Below are positions 1 through 10,200 of a DNA stretch of 33,440 nt, in pieces. The notes below the pieces were generated by a model. It saw nothing but the letters and a program-made list of their open reading frames with translations. It had not been told where the DNA came from and did no database searches. The stretch's first letter is position 1, and each line of letters starts with the position of its first letter. This DNA is from Bacteroides sp. Lineage in GTDB: Bacteria > Bacteroidota > Bacteroidia > Bacteroidales > Bacteroidaceae. The DNA lies in the NCBI GenBank assembly GCA_030151885.1, contig JASLCG010000025.1, forward strand, positions 1 to 33,440. Reading direction: 5' to 3'. Both the position numbers and the translations under genes were made by a program.

Positions 1-594
1 ATTGAGATTAAAGCCGAACTAGCTACTCTTGGAGAACTAGCTGTAACACAATCTGACATAGATAACTCTATTAATCTTATCAGAAATAGACCTCTAGATT
101 CAGAAGCTATAGCCAAAGGTGTTAAGCAAACTGCTCCAATGAAATTAGCAGATATAAATGAAACCTTTGACACAGAAAGAGATCCTGATGTTAGCCCTCT
201 AATCTGGGAAATAAGACGTGAAAGAAGAATGGAGTTTGTATACGAATACTCTAGGCTTTTAGATATCAAACGCTGGAAGAAACTTAATTATATGGATAAC
301 AACAAAAACCCTGATACTATGCTAGGTTTATGGATTAACATTCCTGAAGAACTTCCTGAAATACTTGTTGATAAAGAAAACAAGCCTAAACCTGTACAAA
401 TTATGAACAAGGATGGAGAAATTATTACATTCGATGGTACAAATAGCGACAAAATGGTTGGCTTCTACATACCAACGAAAGCTTCTCCAAGAGATCCATT
501 CTCTGATAGATCTTACCTATCACCTGTTGGTAAAGCTCAAATAGATCAGTATGCTGATAAAGGGTTTAAATTATCACAAACTGAAGGATGGTAG
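1..594 (+). CDS. SusD/RagB-family outer-membrane glycan-binding lipoprotein, C-terminal 197 residues
   Basis: The frame is open from base 1, so the gene starts before the window and only its C-terminal part is seen. SusD-like proteins are surface lipoproteins that cap a SusC TonB-dependent porin and capture glycans. Visible family marks are the LINLIRNRP segment (the usual 'LIN.IR.RAG' region), the WEIRRERRMEFVYEYSRLLDIKRW region (positions about 205-285; the usual 'ER..EL..E..R..DL.RW' block), and an aromatic ending SQTEGW, matching the usual 'QNPGW' C-terminus. A SusC partner would be expected just upstream, outside the window. A perfect long hairpin follows the stop. The substrate cannot be told from this fragment; the GH9/CE4 protein downstream suggests a beta-linked, possibly acetylated glycan. 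The family call is secure; the ligand is unknown. Confidence 0.9.
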   Translation: MEIKAELATLGELAVTQSDIDNSINLIRNRPLDSEAIAKGVKQTAPMKLADINETFDTERDPDVSPLIWEIRRERRMEFVYEYSRLLDIKRWKKLNYMDNNKNPDTMLGLWINIPEELPEILVDKENKPKPVQIMNKDGEIITFDGTNSDKMVGFYIPTKASPRDPFSDRSYLSPVGKAQIDQYADKGFKLSQTEGW

Positions 595-610
595 TATTAT
601 ACATTTAAGC

Positions 611-650
611 TCTTATTTCTAACTAAACCAAGCTTTAGTTAGAAATAAGA
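611..650 (+). terminator. Perfect 17-bp hairpin after SusD
   Basis: Arms 611-627 and 634-650 are exactly complementary around a 6-base loop (ccaagc). It starts 16 bases after the SusD stop. The downstream bases are A/T rich (tatagtatat) but there is no clean T run, so it may act as a 3'-end processing or stability hairpin as well as a terminator. Confidence 0.65.
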
Positions 651-660
651 TATAGTATAT

Positions 661-705
661 AAAGTGCCATTTAAGCCGACTAAGAAGGGTTTAAATGGCA
701 CTTTT
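661..705 (+). terminator. Second hairpin (AAGTGCCATT core) before the GH9 gene
   Basis: Arms 661-674 and 691-704 pair perfectly over 14 bp; the inner bases gcc/ggt can extend the stem by three pairs including one G-T. The 3' side ends in cttttac. It lies only 37 bases upstream of the GH9 start, leaving little room for an independent promoter, so it could also act as an attenuator or RNA-stability element. Its stem core recurs in the hairpin at 25987-26017. Confidence 0.6.
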
Positions 706-741
706 ACAATTTAAGATATACATATAAACAAGACATTTTAC

Positions 742-3219
742 ATGAAAAAAATTAACATCATATTAATCCTACTTATCTGTAGCTGCTTGCAAATATCTGC
801 ACAGTCTTGGATAAGAATTAACCAATTAGGTTATCTGCCCCAACTTAATAAAGTAGCTGTATATATATCACAAGTTGAAGGATTGAATTCAAACTTCTCT
901 GTTATTAATAGTTTAACTAATGAAGTTGTATTGACAGATAAAGCTAAAAGCACAAATGCGAAAAGATGGGGTATGAAGTCATCTGCCCGTCTAGACTTTT
1001 CAAAACTAGAAAGAGAAGGAAGCTATTACATTGAATACCAAGGCGTAAAATCACCTGTGTTTAGTATAAATACTGATATATACAATGGTGCAGCAGACCA
1101 TATCCTTAATTATATGCGCCAGCAACGATGTGGTTATAATCCTTACTTAAATGCAGAGTGCCACCAACACGATGGATACATTGTAGATGATGCAAAAAAT
1201 GAAGGGAAAAAGATAGATGTAACAGGGGGCTGGCATGATGCAACAGACTATCTTCAATACTCAACAACCTCTGTTAACGCTGTTTTCCAAATGCTTTTTG
1301 CATGGCAGCAAACTCCAGACAAAACAATTTTTAAAGACAATTTTGACAATCTTGGAAGAGCAAATCCTAATGGCATACCAGACATTCTTGATGAAGCTAT
1401 TTGGGGATTAGACTGGATGCTAAAAATGAACCCTGACTCGGCTGTTATTTATAACCAAATAGCTGATGACAGAGATCACTCTGGCTTTAGACTACCAACA
1501 AATGATAGTGTGGATTACGGATGGGGTAAAGGTACTGGACGCCCTGTATTTCCTGTTACAGGTAAACCTCAAGGATTAATAGAAAACAATAAGAACAGAT
1601 CTACAGGGGTCTCCTCTACTGCTGCCAAATTTGCTTCTGCTTTCTATTTAGCAGCGAATATATTGAAAGACATTGACCCACACAAAGCTAGTATAATGCA
1701 TAAGAAAGCAAGAGAAGCTTACAACTGGTCTAAAGCCAAACCTGGTAATAATCAAACTGCTTGTACAGTATCGCCCTATTTTTATGAAGAGGATAATTGG
1801 GTTGATGATATGGAACTAGCAGCTGCTACCAAGTATGAAATTACAAAAAAAACAGATTGGCTTAATGAGGCAAATTATTGGGGACAGCTAGAAGAAATAA
1901 CACCATGGATGGAGTTAGGACGGGCTAGACACTACCAATTCTACCCTTTTGTAAACTTAGGTCACTATTATTTAGCAGCATCTTCAAACCCTGAGGTCAG
2001 TACTCAATACACTAATTATATGAAAAAAGGACTAGAAGCTATTTTAAAAAGAGCTAAGGAATCTGATGACCCTTTTTTAAATGGTATTCCATTCATTTGG
2101 TGTTCAAATAACTTAACAGTAGCAGCAATTACTCAAGCTCAGTTATACTATCAAGTTTCAAAAGATAAAACTTTCTTAGAGATGGAAGCTTCACTTAGAG
2201 ACTGGTTGTTTGGTTGTAATCCATGGGGAACATCAATGATATCTGGATTACCTGAAAATGAAAACAATGCAAATAGAGTACATTCATCATACTATATATT
2301 ACAAGGCGACCAAAATAAAGGAGGTTTAGTAGATGGACCAATCTATAAAAATATTTTCTCTACACTAAGAGGAGTAAATTTAATGTATGAAGACAAATTA
2401 GCACCGTTCCAAAATGGTATAGCTACATATCACAATGATCCGGGAGACTACTCTTCAAACGAGCCAACTATGGATGGAACGGCTAGTCTTAGTTTTTACC
2501 TTTCAACACTAGAAAAAATAGGTAAAAAAAATAAGACAAAAGACTATTTAGATTCTCATGGAGCCATAACACGCAAAAATATGGATTCAAATGAAATCAG
2601 ATTAATATTTTCGATAGATAGTAATTTTGAGGGATTAAAACACATCTTAAATGTCTTAAAAAGAAAGCATATTAAAGCTTCTTTTTTCCTAACAGGAAAT
2701 GCACTTAACAACACTAAATTAAAGCCATTTATAAAACAAATCATCAAAGAGAGCCACTATATAGGAGGACATTCCGACAAACATATATTATACGCTAATT
2801 GGGAAGATAGAACCTCTCTTGTAAGTAAAGATAGCCTAATAGCAGATTTAGATGGAAATAGAATAGCCCTAGAAAAATGGAAAGTAGATAAGAAAAAAGC
2901 ACAATATTATCTACCTCCATACGAATGGTATAATAGTCAAAACATACAAGATATTAAATCATACGGATGGACTCCTGTTAATTTCACTAATGGATTACGA
3001 ACAGCTGCCGATTATACTACCCCAGAAATGAGTAATTACTTGTCTTCTCAAGAAATTATAAATCAACTATATGATTTCGAAAGTCTCAAAGGACTTAACG
3101 GAGCCATTATTTTGATTCACCCTGGAACTGAAGAGACTAGAACAGACAAACTCTATTTACGCTTAGATGAAATTATAGAAGAGCTCCAAAATCGGAATTA
3201 TAAATTCACTAAATTCTAG
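742..3219 (+). CDS. Secreted GH9 glycoside hydrolase fused to a CE4-like polysaccharide deacetylase domain
   Basis: 825 residues. Residues 1-20 are a signal peptide ending ISA, with Q21 as probable mature N-terminus. Residues about 22-110 form the Ig-like CelD_N domain typical of GH9 enzymes (RINQLGYLP). The (alpha/alpha)6 GH9 domain follows to about 600, with the HDATD motif (D166, D169, nucleophile-side aspartates) and the C-terminal general acid E574 in SSNEPTMDG. Residues about 620-825 resemble a polysaccharide deacetylase: HSDKH (H677, H681), LPPYEWYN and LIHPGT (H793). The motif-1 region reads SIDS (624-627), so the usual second metal aspartate seems to be Ser. GH9 covers endoglucanases, xyloglucanases and exo-beta-glucosaminidase; the substrate here is unknown. 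The fusion suggests cleavage and deacetylation of the same glycan. The gene is 23 bases upstream of a DUF5009 membrane protein. Confidence 0.85.
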   Translation: MKKINIILILLICSCLQISAQSWIRINQLGYLPQLNKVAVYISQVEGLNSNFSVINSLTNEVVLTDKAKSTNAKRWGMKSSARLDFSKLEREGSYYIEYQGVKSPVFSINTDIYNGAADHILNYMRQQRCGYNPYLNAECHQHDGYIVDDAKNEGKKIDVTGGWHDATDYLQYSTTSVNAVFQMLFAWQQTPDKTIFKDNFDNLGRANPNGIPDILDEAIWGLDWMLKMNPDSAVIYNQIADDRDHSGFRLPTNDSVDYGWGKGTGRPVFPVTGKPQGLIENNKNRSTGVSSTAAKFASAFYLAANILKDIDPHKASIMHKKAREAYNWSKAKPGNNQTACTVSPYFYEEDNWVDDMELAAATKYEITKKTDWLNEANYWGQLEEITPWMELGRARHYQFYPFVNLGHYYLAASSNPEVSTQYTNYMKKGLEAILKRAKESDDPFLNGIPFIWCSNNLTVAAITQAQLYYQVSKDKTFLEMEASLRDWLFGCNPWGTSMISGLPENENNANRVHSSYYILQGDQNKGGLVDGPIYKNIFSTLRGVNLMYEDKLAPFQNGIATYHNDPGDYSSNEPTMDGTASLSFYLSTLEKIGKKNKTKDYLDSHGAITRKNMDSNEIRLIFSIDSNFEGLKHILNVLKRKHIKASFFLTGNALNNTKLKPFIKQIIKESHYIGGHSDKHILYANWEDRTSLVSKDSLIADLDGNRIALEKWKVDKKKAQYYLPPYEWYNSQNIQDIKSYGWTPVNFTNGLRTAADYTTPEMSNYLSSQEIINQLYDFESLKGLNGAIILIHPGTEETRTDKLYLRLDEIIEELQNRNYKFTKF

Positions 3220-3242
3220 CATAATACATCAATACAAAGAAT

Positions 3243-4406
3243 ATGAAGCGAATAGAATCAATAGATATTTTTAGAGCTATTACAGTATTCCTTATGATCT
3301 TCGTAAATGACTTACCAAGTATTAAAGGCGTGCCTCATTGGATGGGGCACGCTACTATAGAAGAAAACTTTCTTGGATTAAGTGATTTAGTCTTCCCTAC
3401 ATTTCTATTTATTCTAGGAATGTCCATACCATTAGCTATAAATAGTCGGTTAAAACGTGGAGACTCTAAGTTAAATGTCATTATTCATATTGTTAGAAGA
3501 TCATTAGCGTTAATTATTATGGGCGTATTTTCAGTGAATAGTGGCAGTAATCTTTCAGACTTATCATACATTAGTGCCCCTGTATTTTCAATCATAACAC
3601 TAGTTGCTTTTTTCCTAATTTGGAATGACTATAATAACAGTAAGAAAGAAAAGAGAACAACATATACTATCCTTAAAGTAATTGGAGTTTGTACACTTAT
3701 ATATTTAACATACACCTACAATCAATTTTCAAATAGCCCTATTAGTGTTAAGTGGTGGGGAATCTTAGGATTAATAGGATGGACATACCTCTGCTGCGCT
3801 ATACTATATATATACTTTAATAAAAAACACAAATACTTAATCTACATTACAGTCTTTTTTATATCCTTGTGTATATTAAGCACTGCTAATAAACTTAACT
3901 ATTTTAATGGAGTTATTTTAAGCAATGGGTGTTTCCATTCATTTACTATGGTCGGTATGATGTGTAGCCTACTTTTCACTTCAAAAAGCTACAACTCCAT
4001 TTCGCTTAAAAAGAAATTTAATATAATACTATCAAGTTCTATTATATTTTTATTACTTGGATTCATTTCTAACCAATGGTGGGATATATCTAAATTAAGA
4101 GAAACGGCTCCATGGTTATTTTATTGTCTTGGCATATCAATGTTAACATATTTAATAATATATTGGATTGTAGATATCAAACAAAAAGGACACTGGTTTA
4201 ATATCCTTAAACCAGCAGGTATTGCTACACTAACGTGCTATCTGCTACCATCTTTTTTCTACGCTCTTATCCAACTTACCGAACTTACTTTTTCAAAAGT
4301 ATTAACATCGGCACCTATTGGTATATTAAAATGTGTATGCTTTTCTATTGTATGTATTTACACCACTAAACTTTTAGGTAAAATAAATATCAAGCTAAAA
4401 ATATAA
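3243..4406 (+). CDS. DUF5009/HGSNAT-like multi-spanning membrane protein (MurT-type), copy 1
   Basis: 387 residues with about ten hydrophobic segments and no cleavable signal. The N-terminus RIESIDIFRAITVFLMIFVND followed by HATIEENFLGLSDLVFP and FLFILGMS is the signature of the DUF5009/DUF1624 acyltransferase-related family. Known relatives are lysosomal heparan-alpha-glucosaminide N-acetyltransferase, which moves an acetyl group across a membrane onto glucosamine, and the Tannerella protein MurT, implicated in MurNAc uptake. The sequence cannot separate these roles. The histidine after the first helix (in GHATIEE), the position of the catalytic His in HGSNAT, is kept. It lies 23 bases after the GH9/deacetylase gene, so the two are probably co-transcribed. 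A diverged paralogue of equal length sits at 21298-22461. Family is secure, function is not. Confidence 0.75.
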   Translation: MKRIESIDIFRAITVFLMIFVNDLPSIKGVPHWMGHATIEENFLGLSDLVFPTFLFILGMSIPLAINSRLKRGDSKLNVIIHIVRRSLALIIMGVFSVNSGSNLSDLSYISAPVFSIITLVAFFLIWNDYNNSKKEKRTTYTILKVIGVCTLIYLTYTYNQFSNSPISVKWWGILGLIGWTYLCCAILYIYFNKKHKYLIYITVFFISLCILSTANKLNYFNGVILSNGCFHSFTMVGMMCSLLFTSKSYNSISLKKKFNIILSSSIIFLLLGFISNQWWDISKLRETAPWLFYCLGISMLTYLIIYWIVDIKQKGHWFNILKPAGIATLTCYLLPSFFYALIQLTELTFSKVLTSAPIGILKCVCFSIVCIYTTKLLGKINIKLKI

Positions 4407-4514
4407 AAGGAAATTAACACCTTCATTTATTAATAATAATACTACAAGTGATTCTTCTATCCATGTTAAAATATTAAATATTAGTTTACAATTCTAAATA
4501 AACCAAAACAGATG

Positions 4515-4544
4515 TTTCTAATATTAAAATATAAGTTATATTTG
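4515..4544 (+). promoter_or_regulatory. Probable promoter of the MurNAc-salvage operon
   Basis: TATATTTG at 4537-4544 matches the Bacteroidota -7 consensus TAnnTTTG exactly. Nineteen bases further upstream the -33 position carries TTT (4515-4517, in gatgtttc) instead of TTG, so the -33 box is imperfect. The -7 element ends 28 bases before the NamZ start. The 166-base gap at 4407-4572 is the only sizeable gap between the GH9 region and the end of the salvage genes. Confidence 0.55.
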
Positions 4545-4572
4545 TTTTAAGTATAACTATAAATCCGATCTT

Positions 4573-5751
4573 ATGAAAAAGACTATGCTAATAATAATAT
4601 CTTTATTAGTAACAACCTCTATATTTTCACATACAAATAATGAGAATCAAGTCATTGTAGGTGCTCAACGATTAGCTGAATACCTCCCACTCCTAGAAGG
4701 GAAAAAAGTTGCAATTTATTCTAATCACACAGGAATAGTTGGAGAAGAACACTTGCTAGACCTTCTAATAAGAGAAAAAGTAAATGTCACAGCCATATTC
4801 TCACCAGAGCATGGATTTAGAGGTTCTGCAGATGCAGGTGAACTAGTAAAATCTTCCAAAGACCCAAAAACAGGGACTCCTATTTTATCATTATATGATG
4901 GTAAGGATAAAAAACCTAGCAAAAAATCAATGGAAGAGTTTGATATATTAATAGTAGATATACAAGATGTAGGACTAAGGTTTTACACCTACTACATTAC
5001 AATGGTTCGTTTAATGGATGCGTGTGCAGACTACAATAAAACCATGTTAATTCTTGATAGACCAAATCCAAATGGGCACTATGTAGATGGGCCTATTTTA
5101 GACATGAAACATAAGTCGGGAGTAGGTTATTTACCCATTCCAGTTGTACATGGAATGACTCTAGCAGAATTAGCTCAAATGGTTAATGGAGAGGGCTGGC
5201 TACCTAATAAAAAGAAGTGCACATTAGAGATAGTTACATGTAAAAATTACACTCATAAGACATTGTATCAAGTTCCGATAGCACCATCTCCTAACCTACC
5301 TAATATGAGGTCTATATATCTTTATCCTGCGATATGTTTATTTGAAGGAACCCCTATTAGTTTAGGAAGAGGTACTAATAAGCCATTTCAAGTTTATGGT
5401 CACCCTGATATGTCATCCAAATATAGTTTTACATTTACCCCGAAGAGTGTACCAGGAGCTAAAAATCCTCCTCTACTAAACAAGGTGTGTTACGGAGTAG
5501 ATTTAACAACTATAAAGGAGGACAATCTACCCTATATTAAGCTAGACTTAGCTTACATTATAGATGCATACCACACCATGAATATAGGAAAAGATTTTTT
5601 TACTCCTTTCTTTGTTAAGCTTATAGGAGTTGATTATGTACAAGAGATGATTATTGCAAATAAATCTGCCTGCGAAATTCAAGCCATCTGGAAACCTGAT
5701 GTAGAGAAGTTCCAAAAGCAACGCAAACCTTATCTGCTTTACGAAGAATAA
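4573..5751 (+). CDS. namZ: Exo-beta-N-acetylmuramidase, NamZ/DUF1343 (GH171) family, paralogue 1
   Basis: 392 residues. A signal peptide of about 19 residues (hydrophobic LIIISLLVTTSIF) points to the periplasm. DUF1343 was shown in Bacillus subtilis NamZ to release MurNAc from the non-reducing end of peptidoglycan fragments. Family marks are SNHTGI, SPEHGFRG (E79, the conserved acidic residue of the PEHG motif), DIQDVGLRFYTY, LDRPNPNG, and the SPNLPNM/GTPISLGRGT region. It is the first gene after the promoter and is 28 bases upstream of the symporter. The second family member at 17192-18433 shares only the core motifs, so the two probably differ in substrate, such as disaccharide versus longer or peptide-bearing glycan. 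The mature N-terminus is His, not the Gln seen in several neighbours. Confidence 0.88.
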   Translation: MKKTMLIIISLLVTTSIFSHTNNENQVIVGAQRLAEYLPLLEGKKVAIYSNHTGIVGEEHLLDLLIREKVNVTAIFSPEHGFRGSADAGELVKSSKDPKTGTPILSLYDGKDKKPSKKSMEEFDILIVDIQDVGLRFYTYYITMVRLMDACADYNKTMLILDRPNPNGHYVDGPILDMKHKSGVGYLPIPVVHGMTLAELAQMVNGEGWLPNKKKCTLEIVTCKNYTHKTLYQVPIAPSPNLPNMRSIYLYPAICLFEGTPISLGRGTNKPFQVYGHPDMSSKYSFTFTPKSVPGAKNPPLLNKVCYGVDLTTIKEDNLPYIKLDLAYIIDAYHTMNIGKDFFTPFFVKLIGVDYVQEMIIANKSACEIQAIWKPDVEKFQKQRKPYLLYEE

Positions 5752-5779
5752 TTTTATAGAATAATAGAAAAACACACAT

Positions 5780-7228
5780 ATGAGTCCATTTGTAGTCATA
5801 CTTACTGTAGCGATATACTTTATAGTATTATTCGGCATTTCATTTCTAACAAGTAGAAATACAGACAGCAATGGTTTTTTTATAGGTAATAGAAAATCCC
5901 CATGGTTTCTGGTTGCCATAGCCATGATTGGTTCTAGTATTTCTGGAGTAACATTTGTATCTGTTCCTGGTATGGTCGGAGCTAGTAATTTTGCCTATCT
6001 ACAAATGGTCTTAGGTTTTGTAGTCGGGCAAATTATTATAGCATTTGTACTAATACCCCTTTTTTATAAGATGAATCTAGTATCTATTTACGAATACTTA
6101 GAAAATAGATTTGGAATTGCTTCTTATAAAACAGGAGCATGGTTCTTTTTTATCTCTAAAATGTTAGGTGCATCTGTTAGGTTATTTCTCGTATGCATTA
6201 CACTTCAACTTTTAGTATTTGATCCTCTTAAGCTTCCATTTATTCTAAATGCATTTATTACCGTTCTATTAGTTTGGCTATATACCTATAAAGGTGGTGT
6301 TAAAACGTTAATTTGGACTGATGCTTTCAAAACTCTTTGTCTAATAATATCTGTAGTATTAACCATTGTTTTTATAGCGAAAGATCTACAATTAAACTTT
6401 ACTAGTATGATTAATACTATTAAAGAATCAGACCTATCAAAAGCTTTCTTTTTTGAAGATATCAATGATAAACGTTTCTTTTTCAAACAGTTCTTAGCAG
6501 GTATTTTCACTATGATTGCTACCACAGGACTTGACCAAGATATGATGCAAAGAAACTTGAGCTGCAAAAACCACAAAGATTCTCAAAAGAATATGATTAC
6601 AAGTGGAATATCTCAGTTTTTCATCATTGCTATGTTTTTAATGTTAGGTGTTTTACTCTACATCTATGCTGCAAAAATGAATATAGCATTACCAGAATCT
6701 AGCGACCAATTGTTCCCTTTAATTGCAACTGGGGGCTATTTTCCATTAATAGTAGGAATATTATTCATTATAGGATTAATTTCAGCGGCCTACTCTGCTG
6801 CAGGATCAGCCTTAACCGCACTAACGACCTCTTTTACGGTAGATATACTTCAATCCAAAAGTAAGATGTCCTCTGTACAACAAGATGAAACTAGAAAAAA
6901 AGTACATATAGGTATGGCATTAGTCATGATACTAGTAATCATTGTAATTGAATTACTCAATAACACTAGTGTTATTGACGCAGTATACATCTTAACGAGT
7001 TATACTTATGGTCCAATACTAGGCCTATTTGCCTTTGGAATATTTACTAAAAAACAAGTAAAAGACAAGTACATACCTCTAGTAGCAATAACAGCACCAA
7101 TTTTATGTTTTATAATAGACCAAAATTCCGAGGTTTGGTTTAATGGCTACTCATTTAGTTATGAACTACTCATACTAAATGCCTTATTTACAATACTTGG
7201 ATTAACCCTATTAATTAGGAAAGCTTAA
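5780..7228 (+). CDS. Sodium:solute symporter (SSS family)
   Basis: 482 residues with about 13 transmembrane segments and no cleavable signal, normal for the SSS family. Marks are the N-terminal FFIGNRKSPWFLVAIAMIGSSISGVTF region (about residues 33-57, with the Na+-site helix GSSISGVTF), VSIYEYLENRFG, TTGLDQDMMQRNLSC and SAAYSAAGSALTALTTSFTVDI. Members carry sugars, sialic acid, amino acids or vitamins with Na+. Because it lies between NamZ and the amidase, the likely cargo is a peptidoglycan breakdown product such as MurNAc, GlcNAc or a small peptide; this is inference from context. It is 12 bases upstream of the amidase start. Confidence 0.88.
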   Translation: MSPFVVILTVAIYFIVLFGISFLTSRNTDSNGFFIGNRKSPWFLVAIAMIGSSISGVTFVSVPGMVGASNFAYLQMVLGFVVGQIIIAFVLIPLFYKMNLVSIYEYLENRFGIASYKTGAWFFFISKMLGASVRLFLVCITLQLLVFDPLKLPFILNAFITVLLVWLYTYKGGVKTLIWTDAFKTLCLIISVVLTIVFIAKDLQLNFTSMINTIKESDLSKAFFFEDINDKRFFFKQFLAGIFTMIATTGLDQDMMQRNLSCKNHKDSQKNMITSGISQFFIIAMFLMLGVLLYIYAAKMNIALPESSDQLFPLIATGGYFPLIVGILFIIGLISAAYSAAGSALTALTTSFTVDILQSKSKMSSVQQDETRKKVHIGMALVMILVIIVIELLNNTSVIDAVYILTSYTYGPILGLFAFGIFTKKQVKDKYIPLVAITAPILCFIIDQNSEVWFNGYSFSYELLILNALFTILGLTLLIRKA

Positions 7229-7240
7229 ATTATCATTGCC

Positions 7241-10200
7241 ATGAAACTCACAAAGAAAATTACGTCACTTATCGCTGTTAGCTTTTTATCACTATCTATA
7301 GTTGGCCAAAACAATATAGATAAAAAGGAGCTTAGTGCACTTATTGACAAAGAGGTTAAAAAAGAGATATCTGTTGGCCCTATCAAAGTAGATAGCATTG
7401 CCTATAAAGAAGATGTTGCAGAAATTTATTGTAACTACAATCTGGCATATTATCCATTTAGGCCTAACTCAGTTAATAACTTTAACAAGCTGGTTAAGTC
7501 CTTCCTCTCAAAACAGGGATATTCTAGTAAGCAAATAGCTATTTATGCTTCTGGCGAAAATATTGAGAACTTAATACCCAATATTTATCGTAAAAAAAGA
7601 AATCGAGATTTAGCTTTTACTAATATAGTAAGTGCTCCATTAGTCCTGAATAAATCACTCCTATTTGAAGCTAACAAAGGACTAAAGAACAAATACATAG
7701 CACTTTGGCAAAGTCATGGGTACTATTTTGAGCCAAAACTAGATAGATGGGAATGGCAACGTGCTCGTATCTTCCAAACGGTAGAGGATTTATACACACA
7801 AAGCTATGTCCTTCCTTTTCTTGTACCCATGCTTGAGAGTGCAGGAGCAACTTTAATACTACCAAGAGAAAGAGACACTCAAATCCATGAAATTATTATA
7901 GATAACGATACAAAAAACTCTTCATTATATACAGAAACTAATGGGGATAAAGACTGGAGCACAGGAGAACTTACAGGTTTTGCCCATAAAAAAGAGTTCT
8001 ATACAGACTATGAGAACCCTTTTAAGGATGGAACTTATAGAGAAATAGAGACTGTTAAACGTGGGGAAGAAAGTACAATACAATGGACTCCCAACATTCC
8101 TAAAGATGGAAAGTATGCTGTATATGTATCATATAAATCACTCCCAAAAAGCACCTCAAATGCGCGTTATACCGTTTTCCACAAGGGTGGAAGTACCGAG
8201 TTTCATGTAAATCAAAAAATGGGAGGAAGTACATGGATTTACTTAGGTCATTTCGAATTTAATAAAGGGATATCTAATCAAAATAAAGTTATACTATCCA
8301 ATATTTCTAATAAAAAAGGAGAGATACTTACTGCTGATGCCATAAAAATAGGTGGTGGGTATGGAAACATAGCTAGGAAAGTGTCTGAAAATGGAGTTAT
8401 GAACAACTCAAAAAGCTCCGAATCACTAAACCAAGTAGTGTCAGAACAAGATACCTCTTTTTCAGAGTACCAAATAAGCACTTACCCACGCTTTACTGAA
8501 GCTGCTAGATATTGGATGCAGTGGGCAGGAATACCTGACAGCATCTACTCTCCAAGTCAGGGTTTAAATGACTACACAGATGATTATAGATCGCGCGGTA
8601 TGTGGGTTAACTACATAGCTGGTGGTTCATCAGCTAACCCAAACGAAGAAGGTCTCAATATCCCTATCGACTTAGCCTTTGCATTCCACTCAGATGCAGG
8701 CACAACGTTTAACGACTCAATAATAGGTACATTAGGCATCTACTATACAAAATCGCACGAAGGTAAATTAGCTAATGGAGCATCCAAAGAACTTAGTCGT
8801 GATTTAACAGACTTAATTCAAACACAAATTGTAGATGACATTAGAGCCCTATATAACCCTCAATGGACTAGAAGAGGAATGTGGGACAAAGCCTATAGTG
8901 AAGCGGCCATACCTAAAGTACCAACGATGTTACTGGAGCTATTGTCTCATCAGAATTTCGCAGATATGCAATATGGTTTAGATCCTAGATTTAGATTTAC
9001 GGTTAGTAGGGCTATCTATAAAGGAATACTAAGATACCTTAGTTCACAGTATAACACTGAATATACAATACAACCGCTACCAATAAATAGCTTTAATATA
9101 GGAAGCCAAGAGGGTAAAGCTATTCTTACATGGGAAGCTACTCCAGATACGCTAGAAGCCTCAGCCATACCTACAGCCTATATTGTATATTCTAAAATAG
9201 GTAATCAAGCCTTTGATCAAGGTAAGCTAATTAAAAAGAACCAATACGAGGTTACAATACCGAAGGGCGTTGTATGTAGCTTTAAGGTAACAGCCATTAA
9301 TGATGGAGGGGAGAGTTTTCCTTCCGAGACTCTAGCTATTGGAGAGTCTATCCACAGTAAAGGAAAAATTTTAATTGTCAACGGGTTTACAAGAGTAAGT
9401 GCACCTGACGACTTCGATGCACAGCCTGACTCTATTGCTGGCTTTCTAGATGAATCTGATCATGGAGTGCCCTATATTTCAGACATTAGCTATATCGGAA
9501 AAATGAAAGAGTTTAGAAGGACAGTACCTTGGATGGACGACGATGCTTCAGGATTTGGAGATAGCTATGGAAACTTTGAAACGCAAGTTATAGCAGGAAA
9601 TACTTTTGACTACACAACTCTTCATGGAGAAGCTATTCTTAATGCTGGTTTTTCATTTACATCGACTAGTAAACAAGCTCTAGAAAAAGGCTTGTTAAAT
9701 ACTAGTAAGTATGATGTTATTGACCTTATTCTTGGAAAAGAAAAACAGACTAAGTTTGGGCCAATAAGTATGAACCAAATAACTTATAAAACATTCTCAA
9801 AAAAAATGCAGCAAGTAATTTCAGAATACTGCAATAATGGAGGCTCTATATTGGCTTCTGGAGCTTACATTGCAACAGATATTTGGGATAACCCACTAGT
9901 TAATAAACAAGAAGAAGATATAGATTTTGCAACAAACATCCTAGGATATAAATGGAGGGTTAATCAAGCCGCAGTTATGGGGGGAGTTAAAGAAGTCAAC
10001 TCACCTATTGGAAAAGCGAACTCAAAATACCAGTACTATAATACCCTTAATAATGAATCGTACATAGTAGAGTCGCCAGATGCTATAGAACCTGCAAATG
10101 CAAAAGGATATACCACCATGCGATATACAGAAAACAACCTAAGCGCTGCTGTTGCTTACAAAGCCGATAACTATAAAACCTACATCATGGGAATTCCTTT

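Noticed and set aside
5548..5925. A 125-codon minus-strand open frame across the NamZ/symporter junction
   Set aside because: Both overlapped genes are clear family members; the antisense product has no family features.
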